Assembly (NCBI RefSeq): GCF_008795955.1
Contig: NZ_VMHN01000001.1
Span: forward strand, 310,001 to 374,000
Reading direction: 5' to 3'
Length of the DNA stretch: 64,000 nucleotides
From: Marinobacter denitrificans
GTDB lineage: Bacteria > Pseudomonadota > Gammaproteobacteria > Pseudomonadales > Oleiphilaceae
The notes below the pieces were generated by a model. The model saw only the letters and a program-made list of their open reading frames with translations. It was not told the origin of the DNA and did not search any database. Below, one piece after another: positions 40,132 to 48,292 of the stretch (position 1 is the first letter of the stretch; each line of letters starts with the position of its first letter). The position numbers and the translations under genes are program-made.

Positions 40132-40755
40132 TCAATTTTCTGCGCGGGTCAGCCCCATCATTGCCACTACCTGCTCCGTCAGATCGTCCAATGTCAGACC
40201 ACCGTCAGGCCGGTACCAGGTCACCGTCCAGCTCAACGCACCTGTGAGCAGGCGGCGCACCACAAACGGCTCTGCAGCCAGGACGCCATCCTTGCGCAGT
40301 GCGTCCAGCACATCCAGCCACAACTGTTCGTAAATGTCCCGGAGTTCCAGCACATAGGCCTGGGAGGCCTCTGACAGGCTGCGCCACTCAAACACCAACA
40401 CCGCCATGGCCTCGCCGGTCTGGCCGTTGATGGACTCCAGCTCGGCGCGGATGAGTGCCTGAAGTTTGTCACGATGAGTTGTCGCCGCCTCCATTGCTGC
40501 CTGCATCAATGCGGTGTTGAGGCGAATGGTTTCCACCATCACCGCCTTGAGTATGTCTTCCTTGGTCCGAAAGTGGTGAAACAGGCTGCCGGATTGTATC
40601 CCCACTGCCGCGGCCAGGTCCCGGACCGTGGTGCGTTCATACCCCTTGTCCCGAAACAGCCTGGCAGCTTCGTGAAGGAGCCGCCCGCGAGCACTGGCGG
40701 GGTCGGAAACCAGGTTTTCAGCAATCAGTGAGCGCAGTATAGAGTCTTGATTCAC
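40132..40755 (-). CDS. atuR: TetR-family repressor, likely AtuR
   Basis: The 207-residue protein has an N-terminal HTH (RGRLLHEAARLFRDKGYERTTVRDLAAAVGIQSGSLFHHFRTKEDIL, about 22-68) and a helical ligand-binding domain. It starts with GTG at 40755. It is divergent from atuA, as atuR is in P. aeruginosa, where it represses the acyclic terpene genes. A palindrome (40818-40835) lies in the shared upstream region. Inducer identity (an acyl-CoA of the pathway) is inference. Confidence 0.82.
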   Translation of the reverse strand: MNQDSILRSLIAENLVSDPASARGRLLHEAARLFRDKGYERTTVRDLAAAVGIQSGSLFHHFRTKEDILKAVMVETIRLNTALMQAAMEAATTHRDKLQALIRAELESINGQTGEAMAVLVFEWRSLSEASQAYVLELRDIYEQLWLDVLDALRKDGVLAAEPFVVRRLLTGALSWTVTWYRPDGGLTLDDLTEQVVAMMGLTRAEN

Positions 40756-40817
40756 GGTGTTTTCCAGCCAGGGGAACAGAGTAAAGCCAATTCTATCCTG
40801 ATTTTGCCTGTTTACAA

Positions 40818-40835
40818 ACCAAGCGCTTGCTTGGT
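40818..40835. promoter_or_regulatory. Candidate AtuR operator
   Basis: ACCAAGC-GCTT-GCTTGGT is a perfect 7-bp inverted repeat with a 4-bp spacer, centred between the divergent atuR and atuA starts (63 bp from atuR, 82 bp from atuA). TetR-family regulators bind sites of this form. It could control both promoters. Confidence 0.55.
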
Positions 40836-40916
40836 ATTGTCAATTCAATCGCTGACAACCTTCGCAAAATACGCCTCTAACAGCGGCTTTGCGGCTTCCA
40901 TTTACAAGGGAAAAAC

Positions 40917-42722
40917 ATGCCCGACTCCGATCTTTCCAGGCCAGAGACCATCCGCATCGGCTGTTCCGCCGCTTTCTGGGGCGATACTGAAACCGCCGCG
41001 GCCCAACTGGTCCGCAAAGGTAATATCGATTACCTGGTGGCGGACTACCTGGCGGAAATCACCATGTCCATCATGGCCGGGCAGAAGATGAAGGACCCGA
41101 GCCAGGGTTACGCCCGGGACTTTGTCCAGACCGTTATGGGACCGTTGCTGGGGGAGATAAAACAACAGGGCATCCGGGTACTGGCGAATGCGGGCGGTGT
41201 AAACCCGGTGGCGTGCCGCGATGCCCTTCAGGCGCTGTGCGAACAAGCTGGCGTGGATATGAAGATTGCCCTGGTGCTGGGTGACGACTTGCTGTCAAAG
41301 AAAAAGCAACTGGCAGATGCCGGCATCACCGAGATGACCACCGGCCAGCCGATGCCGACGATGATGGTGAGCCTCAACGCCTATCTCGGAGCCCCCGGGC
41401 TGGTAGCGGCACTGGAACAGGGTGCGGATATTGTCATTACCGGCCGGGTGGCCGACAGTGCCTTGGTACTGGCGCCGCTGGTGCATGAATTTGGCTGGAG
41501 CTGGAACGACTACCACAAGCTGGCACAGGGCAGCCTTGCAGGACATCTGCTGGAATGTGGTGCGCAGTCCACTGGCGGGAATTTTACGGACTGGGAAGAG
41601 GTGGCGGAGGGCTACGATGACATGGGCTTCCCTGTCGCAGAAGTCTCCCGGAATGGCGATTTCATTGTGACCAAGCCGAACGACACCGGCGGCCAGGTCT
41701 CACGCGGGACTGTGGCGGAGCAACTGGTCTACGAGATCGGCGACCCAAGAGCCTACCTTCTCCCGGATGTGACCTGTGATTTCACCAACGTCACCCTTGA
41801 GGAGGTGGCAGCGGACCAGGTGCGTGTCAGCGGTGCACGTGGCCTGTCACCCACCAATAGCTACAAGGTGTCCGGCACCTGGCCGGATGGCTTCAAGTGC
41901 ACGGTCACCTTCCTGTTGGCCGGAATGAACGCGAAAACCAAAGCGCAGACCGTTGCCGAGGCCATTCTGGCCAAGACCTCCCGAATGTTCAGCGAACGCG
42001 GACTCCCCGATTACACGGAGACCAGCATCGAACTGCTGGGCACCGAAGCCACCTACGGACCCCATGGCCGCACGGGAGATTGCCGCGAGGTAGTGGTAAA
42101 GATCAGTACGGCGCACGTGAAAAAAGAGGCTCTGGTGCTGTTTTCCCGGGAAATCGCCCAGGCGGCCACAGGTATGGCACCGGGGATTACCGGGATTGTG
42201 GGCGGGCGCCCGACCGTGTGGCCGAAGATCCGGTTGTACTCATGCCTGGTTCCTAAATCGGAAGTTTCGGTTGCCGTGGATCTGGACGGCAGCAAGCAAA
42301 CGGTGGATGTGGATACCGAGGGCGCTTTCGAGCCGGGGCAACTTGAAGAACAGGCGCCGGGCACTGCGGCACCTGCCACGGATACGACTGTGCCGTTGAT
42401 CCGGCTGGCATGGGCGCGCAGTGGTGACAAGGGCGATCACACCAATATCGGGGTGATTGCCCGCAAGGCGGAGTTTGTGCCGTTTATTGAGGCGGCGTTA
42501 ACGGAACTGGCTGTGGCGGAATGGATGGGTCATACACTGGACCCGGAGCATGGTCGGGTTACTCGCTGGGCACTGCCCGGGTTCAATGCGTTCAATTTCC
42601 TGCTGGAGCACAGTCTTGGCGGGGGAGGCGTTGCCAGCTTGCGGATTGACCCTCAGGGCAAGGCGTTTGCTCAGCAACTGCTGGAGTTTCCTGTTCCGGT
42701 CAGAGCTGAACTGCTTGATTAA
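40917..42722 (+). CDS. atuA: AtuA-family protein of acyclic terpene utilization
   Basis: AtuA is required for growth on citronellol/geraniol; its biochemical role is not established. The 601-residue protein shows the DUF1446-type N-terminus ([42 protein letters not shown]), [26 protein letters not shown] and GGNFTDW, and a C-terminal region (about 485-600, [23 protein letters not shown]) that corresponds to a separate small domain in other members. The ATG at 40917 follows AAGGG. It is the first gene of atuABCDEFGH and is followed 17 bp later by hairpin element A. Confidence 0.92.
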   Translation: MPDSDLSRPETIRIGCSAAFWGDTETAAAQLVRKGNIDYLVADYLAEITMSIMAGQKMKDPSQGYARDFVQTVMGPLLGEIKQQGIRVLANAGGVNPVACRDALQALCEQAGVDMKIALVLGDDLLSKKKQLADAGITEMTTGQPMPTMMVSLNAYLGAPGLVAALEQGADIVITGRVADSALVLAPLVHEFGWSWNDYHKLAQGSLAGHLLECGAQSTGGNFTDWEEVAEGYDDMGFPVAEVSRNGDFIVTKPNDTGGQVSRGTVAEQLVYEIGDPRAYLLPDVTCDFTNVTLEEVAADQVRVSGARGLSPTNSYKVSGTWPDGFKCTVTFLLAGMNAKTKAQTVAEAILAKTSRMFSERGLPDYTETSIELLGTEATYGPHGRTGDCREVVVKISTAHVKKEALVLFSREIAQAATGMAPGITGIVGGRPTVWPKIRLYSCLVPKSEVSVAVDLDGSKQTVDVDTEGAFEPGQLEEQAPGTAAPATDTTVPLIRLAWARSGDKGDHTNIGVIARKAEFVPFIEAALTELAVAEWMGHTLDPEHGRVTRWALPGFNAFNFLLEHSLGGGGVASLRIDPQGKAFAQQLLEFPVPVRAELLD

Positions 42723-42738
42723 TCTGACTTGGGTGCAT

Positions 42739-42848
42739 GCACTCCGGTGGGAAGACGTGTCAGGGACACGCTGTGAATACGTCCCTGTACGCTCGACAAA
42801 AACATCCATGTTTTTGACGGTCCCTGACACGCCTTCCCACCGGAGCGC
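42739..42848 (+). repeat. Variable-arm hairpin element A (type 1, after atuA)
   Basis: Arms at 42739-42766 and 42821-42848 pair at 26 of 28 positions. The 54-bp core (42767-42820) contains GTGAATACGTCCCTGTA and the small hairpin CAAAAACATCCATGTTTTTG. The core is nearly identical to those of B and C, while the arms are unrelated to any other element. It lies between atuA and atuB with no T tract after it. Confidence 0.9.
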
Positions 42849-42875
42849 CCGAACATTTGAAAAGGTCCTTTTATT

Positions 42876-43742
42876 ATGAGCTATCAGTCTGTTTTTCATC
42901 CGGATCTCTTTCGGGATCAGGTTTTTATTGTTACTGGGGGTGGTTCGGGGATTGGGCGTTGTACGGCTCATGAACTGGCCGCGCTAGGGGCACGGGTTGC
43001 GCTCGTCGGGCGGAAGGCCGAGAAGGTTGAGGCGGTGAAAGCCGAGATTACCGAGGACGGCGGTATTGCCTCGGCTCACGTGTGTGACATCCGCGAGGAA
43101 GAGTCGGTGAAGGCGACCGTCAAGGCCATTATTGAAGAGCATGGCGGGCTGAATGGTGTGGTGAATAATGCCGGCGGGCAGTTTCCCTCTCCCTTGGCGA
43201 ACATCAACCAGAAAGGCTGGGAAACGGTGGTTCGTACCAATCTTACCGGTGGCTTCCTGATCGCCCGTGAGGCGTATACCCAGGCGCTGTCGAAGACCGG
43301 TGGGGCGATTGTGAATATCGTGGCCGACATGTGGGGTGGCATGCCCGGCATGGGGCATTCCGGTGCGGCGCGGGCGGGGATGGTGAATTTTACCCAGACT
43401 GCCGCTGTTGAGTGGGGTTGCTCAGGGGTTCGGGTGAATGCTGTGGCGCCGGGATGGATTGCGTCCAGCGGCATGGATAACTACCCGGAGCATATGAAGC
43501 AGTGGATTCGCAGCCTGGGGGATAACGTGCCTATCAAGCGTATGGGCACTGAATCCGAGGTCAGTGCGGCGATCTGTTTCCTGCTGAGCCCGGGAGCCGC
43601 GTTTATCAGTGGCGATTGCCTGCGGATCGACGGTGCAGCATCTCAGGGGGGACGGGTCTGGCCATTCCCGAAGGCGAAGAACAATGAGCCCTTTAACGGT
43701 TTCCATCGGGCGGTCACGCCTAAAGTCTTGAGTGACGACTGA
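42876..43742 (+). CDS. atuB: Short-chain dehydrogenase AtuB
   Basis: This is a 288-residue SDR oxidoreductase. The Rossmann motif GGGSGIGR lies near residues 21-28; VNNAGG and the downstream segment FTQTAAVEWGCSGVRVNAVAPGWI are typical. The catalytic region around residue 155 reads HSGAARAGM, where the usual YxxxK tyrosine and lysine are replaced, so classic SDR dehydrogenase chemistry is doubtful; members of the 2,4-dienoyl-CoA reductase branch share this. Position second in the cluster matches AtuB, proposed to oxidise the terpene alcohol or aldehyde. Its stop is 10 nt before the atuC ATG. Confidence 0.83.
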   Translation: MSYQSVFHPDLFRDQVFIVTGGGSGIGRCTAHELAALGARVALVGRKAEKVEAVKAEITEDGGIASAHVCDIREEESVKATVKAIIEEHGGLNGVVNNAGGQFPSPLANINQKGWETVVRTNLTGGFLIAREAYTQALSKTGGAIVNIVADMWGGMPGMGHSGAARAGMVNFTQTAAVEWGCSGVRVNAVAPGWIASSGMDNYPEHMKQWIRSLGDNVPIKRMGTESEVSAAICFLLSPGAAFISGDCLRIDGAASQGGRVWPFPKAKNNEPFNGFHRAVTPKVLSDD

Positions 43743-43752
43743 GGAGCACGCA

Positions 43753-45369
43753 ATGCAGGTACTGGAATCCACCGTAAATCCCCAGTCGGATGACTTTCAC
43801 GCCAATGCAGAGGTGATGGAAGCCCATATTGCCACCTTCCGGGAAGTGGAGCAGAAGGTACTGGACCTGGCAGAGGCGGCGCGGGAAAAGTTCACCAAGC
43901 GCGGCAAGCTGCTGCCCCGGGACCGTATCAACCGATTGCTGGATCGCGGCACGCCGTTTCTGGAGCTGTGTTCCCTGGCCGGCTACAAGATGCACGACGA
44001 CAAGGACGGCAGCATGTCCGGAGGTGGCATCATTGCAGGCATCGGCACTGTCAGCGGTGTTCGCTGTCTGGTAGTGGCCAGTAACAGTGCCATCAAGGGC
44101 GGCACCATCACGCCGGCGGGGCTGGACAAGACCCTGCGGCTGCAGCAGATCGCCATGGAGAACAAGCTGCCAGTGGTGTCGCTGTCCGAGAGCGGCGGCG
44201 CCAACCTGAACTACGCCACGGATATCTTCGTGCTGGGCGCACGTGGCTTTGCCAATCAGGCGCGAATGTCCGCCGCCGGCATTCCGCAGGTGACGGTAGT
44301 TCACGGCAACGCAACCGCCGGCGGTGCCTACCAGCCGGGGCTGTCGGATTACGTAATTGTAGTGCGGGAGCAGGCCAAAATGTTTTTGGCCGGCCCTCCC
44401 CTGCTGAAAGCTGCCACCGGCGAGGTTGCTACCGACGAGGAACTCGGCGGCGCGCAGATGCATGCGGAAGTGGCCGGCACGGCAGAATACCTGGCCGAAG
44501 ACGACGCTGACGGCATCCGCCACGCCCGCAATGTGCTCGGGGCCCTGCCCTGGAACGAACAACTTCCCCCAGCGCGGGAGCCCGAGTGGGAAGAGCCGTT
44601 GTACCCGGCGGAAGAATTGATGGGCGTAATTCCCAACGATGCAAAAAAGCCCTACGACGTCCGCCAAATACTCGCTCGCATTGCCGACGGCTCGAAATTC
44701 ATGGACTTCAAGAACGGCTACGACGACCAGACCGTGTGCGGCACCATCCGCATCGAGGGCCATTCGGTGGGCATCATCGGCAACAACGGCCCCATCACCC
44801 CGGCCGGCGCGACCAAGGCCGCCCAGTTTATCCAGCTCTGCGACCAGGCCGGCACGCCCTTGCTGTTCCTCCACAACACCACCGGTTTCATGGTGGGGAC
44901 CCACTCGGAGCAGAACGGCATCATCAAGCACGGCTCAAAAATGATCCAGGCGGTAGCCAATTGCCGGGTGCCAAAGGTCGCAATTGTCATCGGCGGTTCC
45001 TATGGTGCCGGTAACTACGCCATGTGCGGCCGAGGTCTGGACCCAAGGTTCATCTTCGCCTGGCCGAACAGCCGCACCGCGGTCATGGGCCCGGCGCAGG
45101 CGGGCAAGGTGATGCGCATCGTGGCCGAGGACAAGCAGCGCCGGGGCGGTAGGGAACCGGATCCGAAAACCCTGGATTTCCTGGAACAGGCCACGGCGAA
45201 GAAACTGGAAGACGGTTCCACGGCGCTCTTTGGAACAGCGCGACTGTGGGATGACGGCCTGATCGATCCACGCGATACCCGGCGGGTTCTGGCTTTGGTG
45301 CTTTCGGTTTGTCGTGAGGCGGAGGCACGGCAGTTGCGACCTAATTCTTTTGGGGTAGCCCGCCTCTAG
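43753..45369 (+). CDS. atuC: Geranyl-CoA carboxylase carboxyltransferase subunit AtuC
   Basis: AtuC transfers CO2 from AtuF-bound carboxybiotin to cis-geranyl-CoA. The 538-residue protein has the two crotonase-like halves of acyl-CoA carboxylase beta subunits: SGGANLNYATDIF and HGNATAGGAYQPGLSDY in the first, VGIIGNNGPITPAGATKAAQFIQLCDQAGTPLLFLHNTTGFMVGTHSE and GGSYGAGNYAMCGRGLDPRFIFAWPNS in the second. I start at 43753 (MQVLES) with GAGGAG 6 nt upstream instead of a GTG at 43732. It is assigned to geranyl- rather than methylcrotonyl-CoA carboxylase because it sits in a full atu operon. Elements E and F follow. Confidence 0.92.
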   Translation: MQVLESTVNPQSDDFHANAEVMEAHIATFREVEQKVLDLAEAAREKFTKRGKLLPRDRINRLLDRGTPFLELCSLAGYKMHDDKDGSMSGGGIIAGIGTVSGVRCLVVASNSAIKGGTITPAGLDKTLRLQQIAMENKLPVVSLSESGGANLNYATDIFVLGARGFANQARMSAAGIPQVTVVHGNATAGGAYQPGLSDYVIVVREQAKMFLAGPPLLKAATGEVATDEELGGAQMHAEVAGTAEYLAEDDADGIRHARNVLGALPWNEQLPPAREPEWEEPLYPAEELMGVIPNDAKKPYDVRQILARIADGSKFMDFKNGYDDQTVCGTIRIEGHSVGIIGNNGPITPAGATKAAQFIQLCDQAGTPLLFLHNTTGFMVGTHSEQNGIIKHGSKMIQAVANCRVPKVAIVIGGSYGAGNYAMCGRGLDPRFIFAWPNSRTAVMGPAQAGKVMRIVAEDKQRRGGREPDPKTLDFLEQATAKKLEDGSTALFGTARLWDDGLIDPRDTRRVLALVLSVCREAEARQLRPNSFGVARL

Positions 45370-45381
45370 GGGATTTAGTGA

Positions 45382-45511
45382 TGGTGGTTGGAACCGGGGC
45401 GGAGGGCTTCCCAAAAACGCCCGTGAATACGTCCCTGTAGGGCTCGGTCGCGCCATCCCTGGCGCTCCACGTTTTTGGGAAGCCCTCCGCCCCGGTTCCG
45501 GTCAACCACCA
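45382..45511 (+). repeat. Variable-arm hairpin element E (chimeric core, after atuC)
   Basis: Inner arms 45391-45418 and 45471-45498 pair perfectly over 28 bp; after a 4-nt bulge, TGGTGGTTG (45382-45390) pairs with CAACCACCA (45503-45511). The 52-bp core has GTGAATACGTCCCTGTA as in type 1, then GCGCCATCCCTGGCGC and CTCCAC as in type 2. It begins 13 bp after the atuC stop. Confidence 0.9.
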
Positions 45512-45566
45512 GTTATCGCTCAAGGCGAGCATGTTTTTCGAAAAGATTCAGGACACAAAAACGTAG

Positions 45567-45592
45567 GTCGGATTAGCGAAGCGTAATCCGAC
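45567..45592. repeat. REP-like palindrome GTCGGATTA-N8-TAATCCGAC
   Basis: Perfect 9-bp arms around GCGAAGCG, preceded by GTAG. This pattern (GTCGGATTAGCG...CGTAATCCGAC) recurs between genes in many gammaproteobacteria, from memory. It differs from the variable-arm elements around it, and only one copy is in the window. Confidence 0.6.
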
Positions 45593-45629
45593 AAATAAAG
45601 AACAGGAAGCAACGAATTTATAGACAAAA

Positions 45630-45742
45630 GCGGCTGTGTGGGCGGGCCTTCAGAAACCGTGCGGAGCCAGGGATGGCGGAGCCCGAGCGTCACATGGATG
45701 TGCCGAAGGAGCGTGTTTCTGAAGGCCCGCCCACACAGCCGC
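45630..45742 (-). repeat. Variable-arm hairpin element F (type 2, before atuD)
   Basis: Arms 45630-45657 and 45715-45742 pair perfectly over 28 bp. The 57-bp core reads, on the minus strand, ACGCTCC, then CACATCCATGTG, then CGCTCGGGCTCCGCCATCCCTGGCTCCGC in pieces, sharing its layout with G and H. Orientation is opposite to A, B, C, E and G. Confidence 0.9.
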
Positions 45743-45808
45743 AACCCAAGCTAGAGAACGTGCACACTCAACAAGCAGGCACGGACGAACAACCAGGAGA
45801 ACAAAAAC

Positions 45809-46969
45809 GTGAAATTCACACCCGAACACGAAGCCCTCAGAAAAACCGTCCGCGATTTCGTGGAGAAGGAAATCAATCCCCACTGCGACGAATGGGAAGC
45901 CGCCGGCGAATTTCCCATCCACGAACTCTTCAAGAAACTCGGCAACCTCGGCCTGCTGGGCATCCAGAAGCCGGAAGAGTACGGCGGCATGGGGCTGGAT
46001 TACAGCTATAACCTGGTAGCTGCCGAAGAACTCGGCACCGCCCATTGTGGCGGCGTACCACTGGCTATAGGCGTGCAGACCGATATGTGCACCCCTGCCA
46101 TTTCACGCTTTGGCTCCGACGAACTGAAACGAACCTTCCTGGCTCCAGCCATAGCCGGCGATATGGTGGGCTGTATTGGCGTCAGCGAAGTCGCGGCCGG
46201 TTCCGACGTGGCGGGGATGAAAACCACCGCGAAGCAGGATGGCGATGACTATGTCATCAACGGCTCGAAAATGTGGATAACCAACAGCCCCAAAGCCGAT
46301 TTTATCTGCCTGCTGGCCAACACCTCCGACGACAAGCCCCACAAGAACAAATCGCTGATCGTCGTACCCATGAACACCCCGGGTATTTCCTTCAGTCCGC
46401 ACCTTAACAAGCTGGGCATGCGCTCCTCGGAGACAGCGCAGATTTTCTTTGACGATGTCCGTGTTCCCCAGCGTTATCGAATCGGCGCCGAGGGGACCGG
46501 TTTCATGATGCAGATGCTGCAGTTCCAGGAGGAGCGGCTGTGGGGTGCGGCCAACGTGATCAAAGCGCTGGAACAGTGCATCACCAAAACCATCGAATAT
46601 TGCCGCGAGCGAAAGACCTTCGGCCAGCCACTGATCAACAACCAGGTGATCCATTTCCGCCTGGCGGAGCTGCAGACCGAGGTGGAGGCCCTGCGTGCCC
46701 TGACCTATCAGGCCTGTGAGCTTCACATCGAAGGCAAGGATGTTACCCGGCTGGCCTCCATGGCCAAACTGAAGGCCGGGCGGCTTGGGCGTGAGGTGAC
46801 GGATAGCTGTCTGCAGTACTGGGGTGGCAATGGTTACATGTGGGAAAACCCCGTGTCCCGGGCTTTCCGGGATGTGCGGCTGGTGTCCATTGGCGGCGGG
46901 GCTGACGAAATCATGTTGGGAATTATTTGCAAGATGATGGGGACCCTTCCAGGTAAACAGCGGGATTGA
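45809..46969 (+). CDS. atuD: Citronellyl-CoA dehydrogenase AtuD (acyl-CoA dehydrogenase)
   Basis: AtuD is an FAD enzyme that introduces the 2,3 double bond of citronellyl-CoA. The 386-residue protein has the acyl-CoA dehydrogenase signatures CIGVSEVAAGSDVAGMKTTA (FAD/substrate loop), WITNSPKADFICLLA and, near the C-terminus, QYWGGNGYMWENPVSRAFRDVRLVSIGGGADEIML. The GTG start at 45809 has AGGAGA 8 nt upstream. The terpene-specific role comes from operon position; sequence alone would say short/branched-chain acyl-CoA dehydrogenase. Confidence 0.9.
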   Translation: MKFTPEHEALRKTVRDFVEKEINPHCDEWEAAGEFPIHELFKKLGNLGLLGIQKPEEYGGMGLDYSYNLVAAEELGTAHCGGVPLAIGVQTDMCTPAISRFGSDELKRTFLAPAIAGDMVGCIGVSEVAAGSDVAGMKTTAKQDGDDYVINGSKMWITNSPKADFICLLANTSDDKPHKNKSLIVVPMNTPGISFSPHLNKLGMRSSETAQIFFDDVRVPQRYRIGAEGTGFMMQMLQFQEERLWGAANVIKALEQCITKTIEYCRERKTFGQPLINNQVIHFRLAELQTEVEALRALTYQACELHIEGKDVTRLASMAKLKAGRLGREVTDSCLQYWGGNGYMWENPVSRAFRDVRLVSIGGGADEIMLGIICKMMGTLPGKQRD

Positions 46970-46997
46970 CCTCTGACATCCCAACTTTGGAGTAAGA

Positions 46998-47109
46998 ACT
47001 GGTAGGCAGGTAGGGCCATTTCGGGACACGCTGTGAATACGTCCCTGTACGCTCGACAAAAACATCCATGTTTTTGACGGTCCCGAAATGGCCCTACCTG
47101 CCCACCAGT
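46998..47109 (+). repeat. Variable-arm hairpin element B (type 1, between atuD and atuE)
   Basis: Arms 46998-47026 and 47081-47109 pair at 28 of 29 positions; the 54-bp core is identical to that of A (GTGAATACGTCCCTGTA, CAAAAACATCCATGTTTTTG). It begins 29 bp after the atuD stop and ends 15 bp before the atuE ribosome site. Confidence 0.9.
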
Positions 47110-47138
47110 CCCCGGACAACGGTATTGGAGTCGTTCTT

Positions 47139-47957
47139 ATGGAAAATATGCCTCACTGCGAGACGCTTCTTTTAGAGAAACAGGGCCCTGCCCTGCACGT
47201 CACCATCAACCGGCCGGATGTACGGAACGCCATGAGCTTGCAGATGGTGGCGGAGCTTTCGACAGTGTTCAGTCAGGTTGAGAACGACACCAGCATCCGC
47301 ACCGTGGTTCTTAGAGGTGCCGGTGGGCATTTCTGTGCCGGTGGGGATATCAAGGACATGGCCGGTGCCCGTGGGCAGAAGCCTGTTGAAGGCGAGGAAG
47401 ATCCGTTTTACCGGCTAAACCGCGCGTTCGGGCAGATGATTCAGCAGGTGAACGAATCGTCGAAGGTGGTGATTGCGGTCATTGAAGGCGCGGTGATGGG
47501 CGGTGGTTTTGGGCTGGCCTGTGTGTCGGATCTGGCCATTGCCGGGCCAACCGCCAGGTTTGGTATGCCGGAGACGACGCTGGGGGTTATTCCTGCACAG
47601 ATTGCGCCGTTTGTGGTGGAGCGAATCGGGCTGACCCAGGCACGGCGGCTGGCGTTGCTGGGTTTGCGGGTTGACGCGAACGAGGCTTGCCGGCTGGGGA
47701 TTGTGCATCAGGTGGCGGAGTCTGAGGTTGAAATTGATGAGCTGCTGGGCGACGCGGTGGATCGCGTCCAGCAGTGTGCGCCGAATGCCACGGCGGAGAC
47801 CAAGGCGTTGCTCCATCGGGTTGGTCACGAGTCGATGAGTGGTCTTCTGGACAGTGCGGCGGAGAAGTTTGCCCAGGCCATTCGCAGTGACGAGGGCTCC
47901 GAGGGGACTCTCGCGTTTATGCAGAAGCGTCCTGCTTCCTGGGCCTCTTCTGAGTGA
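47139..47957 (+). CDS. atuE: Isohexenylglutaconyl-CoA hydratase AtuE (crotonase family)
   Basis: AtuE hydrates isohexenylglutaconyl-CoA, the product after carboxylation. The 272-residue protein has the crotonase oxyanion-hole signatures GAGGHFCAGGDIKDMAGA and AVIEGAVMGGGFGLACVSDLAIA, and FGMPETTLGVIPAQIAPFVVERIG. I start at 47139 (MENMPHCETLL) because TTGGAG lies 8 nt upstream; the ORF opens at 47088, but that part is the right arm of element B. Two more hairpin elements follow before atuF. Confidence 0.88.
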   Translation: MENMPHCETLLLEKQGPALHVTINRPDVRNAMSLQMVAELSTVFSQVENDTSIRTVVLRGAGGHFCAGGDIKDMAGARGQKPVEGEEDPFYRLNRAFGQMIQQVNESSKVVIAVIEGAVMGGGFGLACVSDLAIAGPTARFGMPETTLGVIPAQIAPFVVERIGLTQARRLALLGLRVDANEACRLGIVHQVAESEVEIDELLGDAVDRVQQCAPNATAETKALLHRVGHESMSGLLDSAAEKFAQAIRSDEGSEGTLAFMQKRPASWASSE

Positions 47958-47978
47958 CGGTTTTTAGGCTTTGGTGGA

Positions 47979-48088
47979 GGGGCGGGGTTGATCAGGCTTT
48001 CCGGGACACGCTGTGAATACGCCCCTGTACGCTCGACAAAAACATCCATGTTTTTGACGGACCCGGAAAGCCTGATCAACCCCGCCCC
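47979..48088 (+). repeat. Variable-arm hairpin element C (type 1, after atuE)
   Basis: Arms 47979-48005 and 48062-48088 pair perfectly over 27 bp. The 56-bp core differs from A and B by one base in the first conserved loop (GCCCC for GTCCC) and at the arm junction. It begins 22 bp after the atuE stop. Confidence 0.9.
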
Positions 48089-48147
48089 CGAACCCCGTGC
48101 AAAACGCTCTTAAAAATAAAGGCATGCAATTACAAAAGCTGGAAGGA

Positions 48148-48263
48148 GCGTTGGTGCGAAGGGAGCTTGGGTTCAGGACCGTAAAAAACATGGATGTTTT
48201 TTACGAGCCTACAGGGACGTATTCACGGCGTGTCCTGAACCCAAGCTCCCTTCGCACCAACGC
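48148..48263 (-). repeat. Variable-arm hairpin element D (type 1, before atuF)
   Basis: Arms 48148-48179 and 48232-48263 pair perfectly over 32 bp, the longest in the set. On the minus strand the 52-bp core reads GCC-GTGAATACGTCCCTGTA-GGC and then CGTAAAAAACAT-CC-ATGTTTTTTACG, a longer inner stem than in A-C. Confidence 0.9.
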
Positions 48264-48292
48264 GACAACCACCCAAGCAAGAGAACATTCCC

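Larger units (their letters stand above)
45370..45808. other. atuC-atuD intergenic region with two hairpin elements and a REP-like palindrome
   Basis: This 439-bp gap holds element E (45382-45511), a palindromic GTCGGATTA...TAATCCGAC repeat (45567-45592) and element F (45630-45742). The atuD ribosome site (AGGAGA) lies just before 45809. No gene is supported; the short ORF at 45673 is made of element F. Confidence 0.8.
47958..48292. other. atuE-atuF intergenic region with two hairpin elements
   Basis: This 335-bp gap holds elements C (47979-48088) and D (48148-48263) in opposite orientation, separated by 59 bp of A/T-richer sequence. The atuF ribosome site (AAGAGAA) follows D. Short ORFs here are translations of the elements and are not genes. 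Confidence 0.8.

Noticed and set aside
43720..44931. Long antisense ORF of 403 codons opposite atuC
   Set aside because: It is the shadow of a GC-rich, strongly coding gene on the other strand; its translation is low in complexity, has no domain pattern, and no ribosome site.
47825..48079. Short ORF with MDVFVERTGAYSQ-like peptide
   Set aside because: It is a read-through of hairpin element C and the end of atuE in antisense; the same peptide recurs only because the element recurs.
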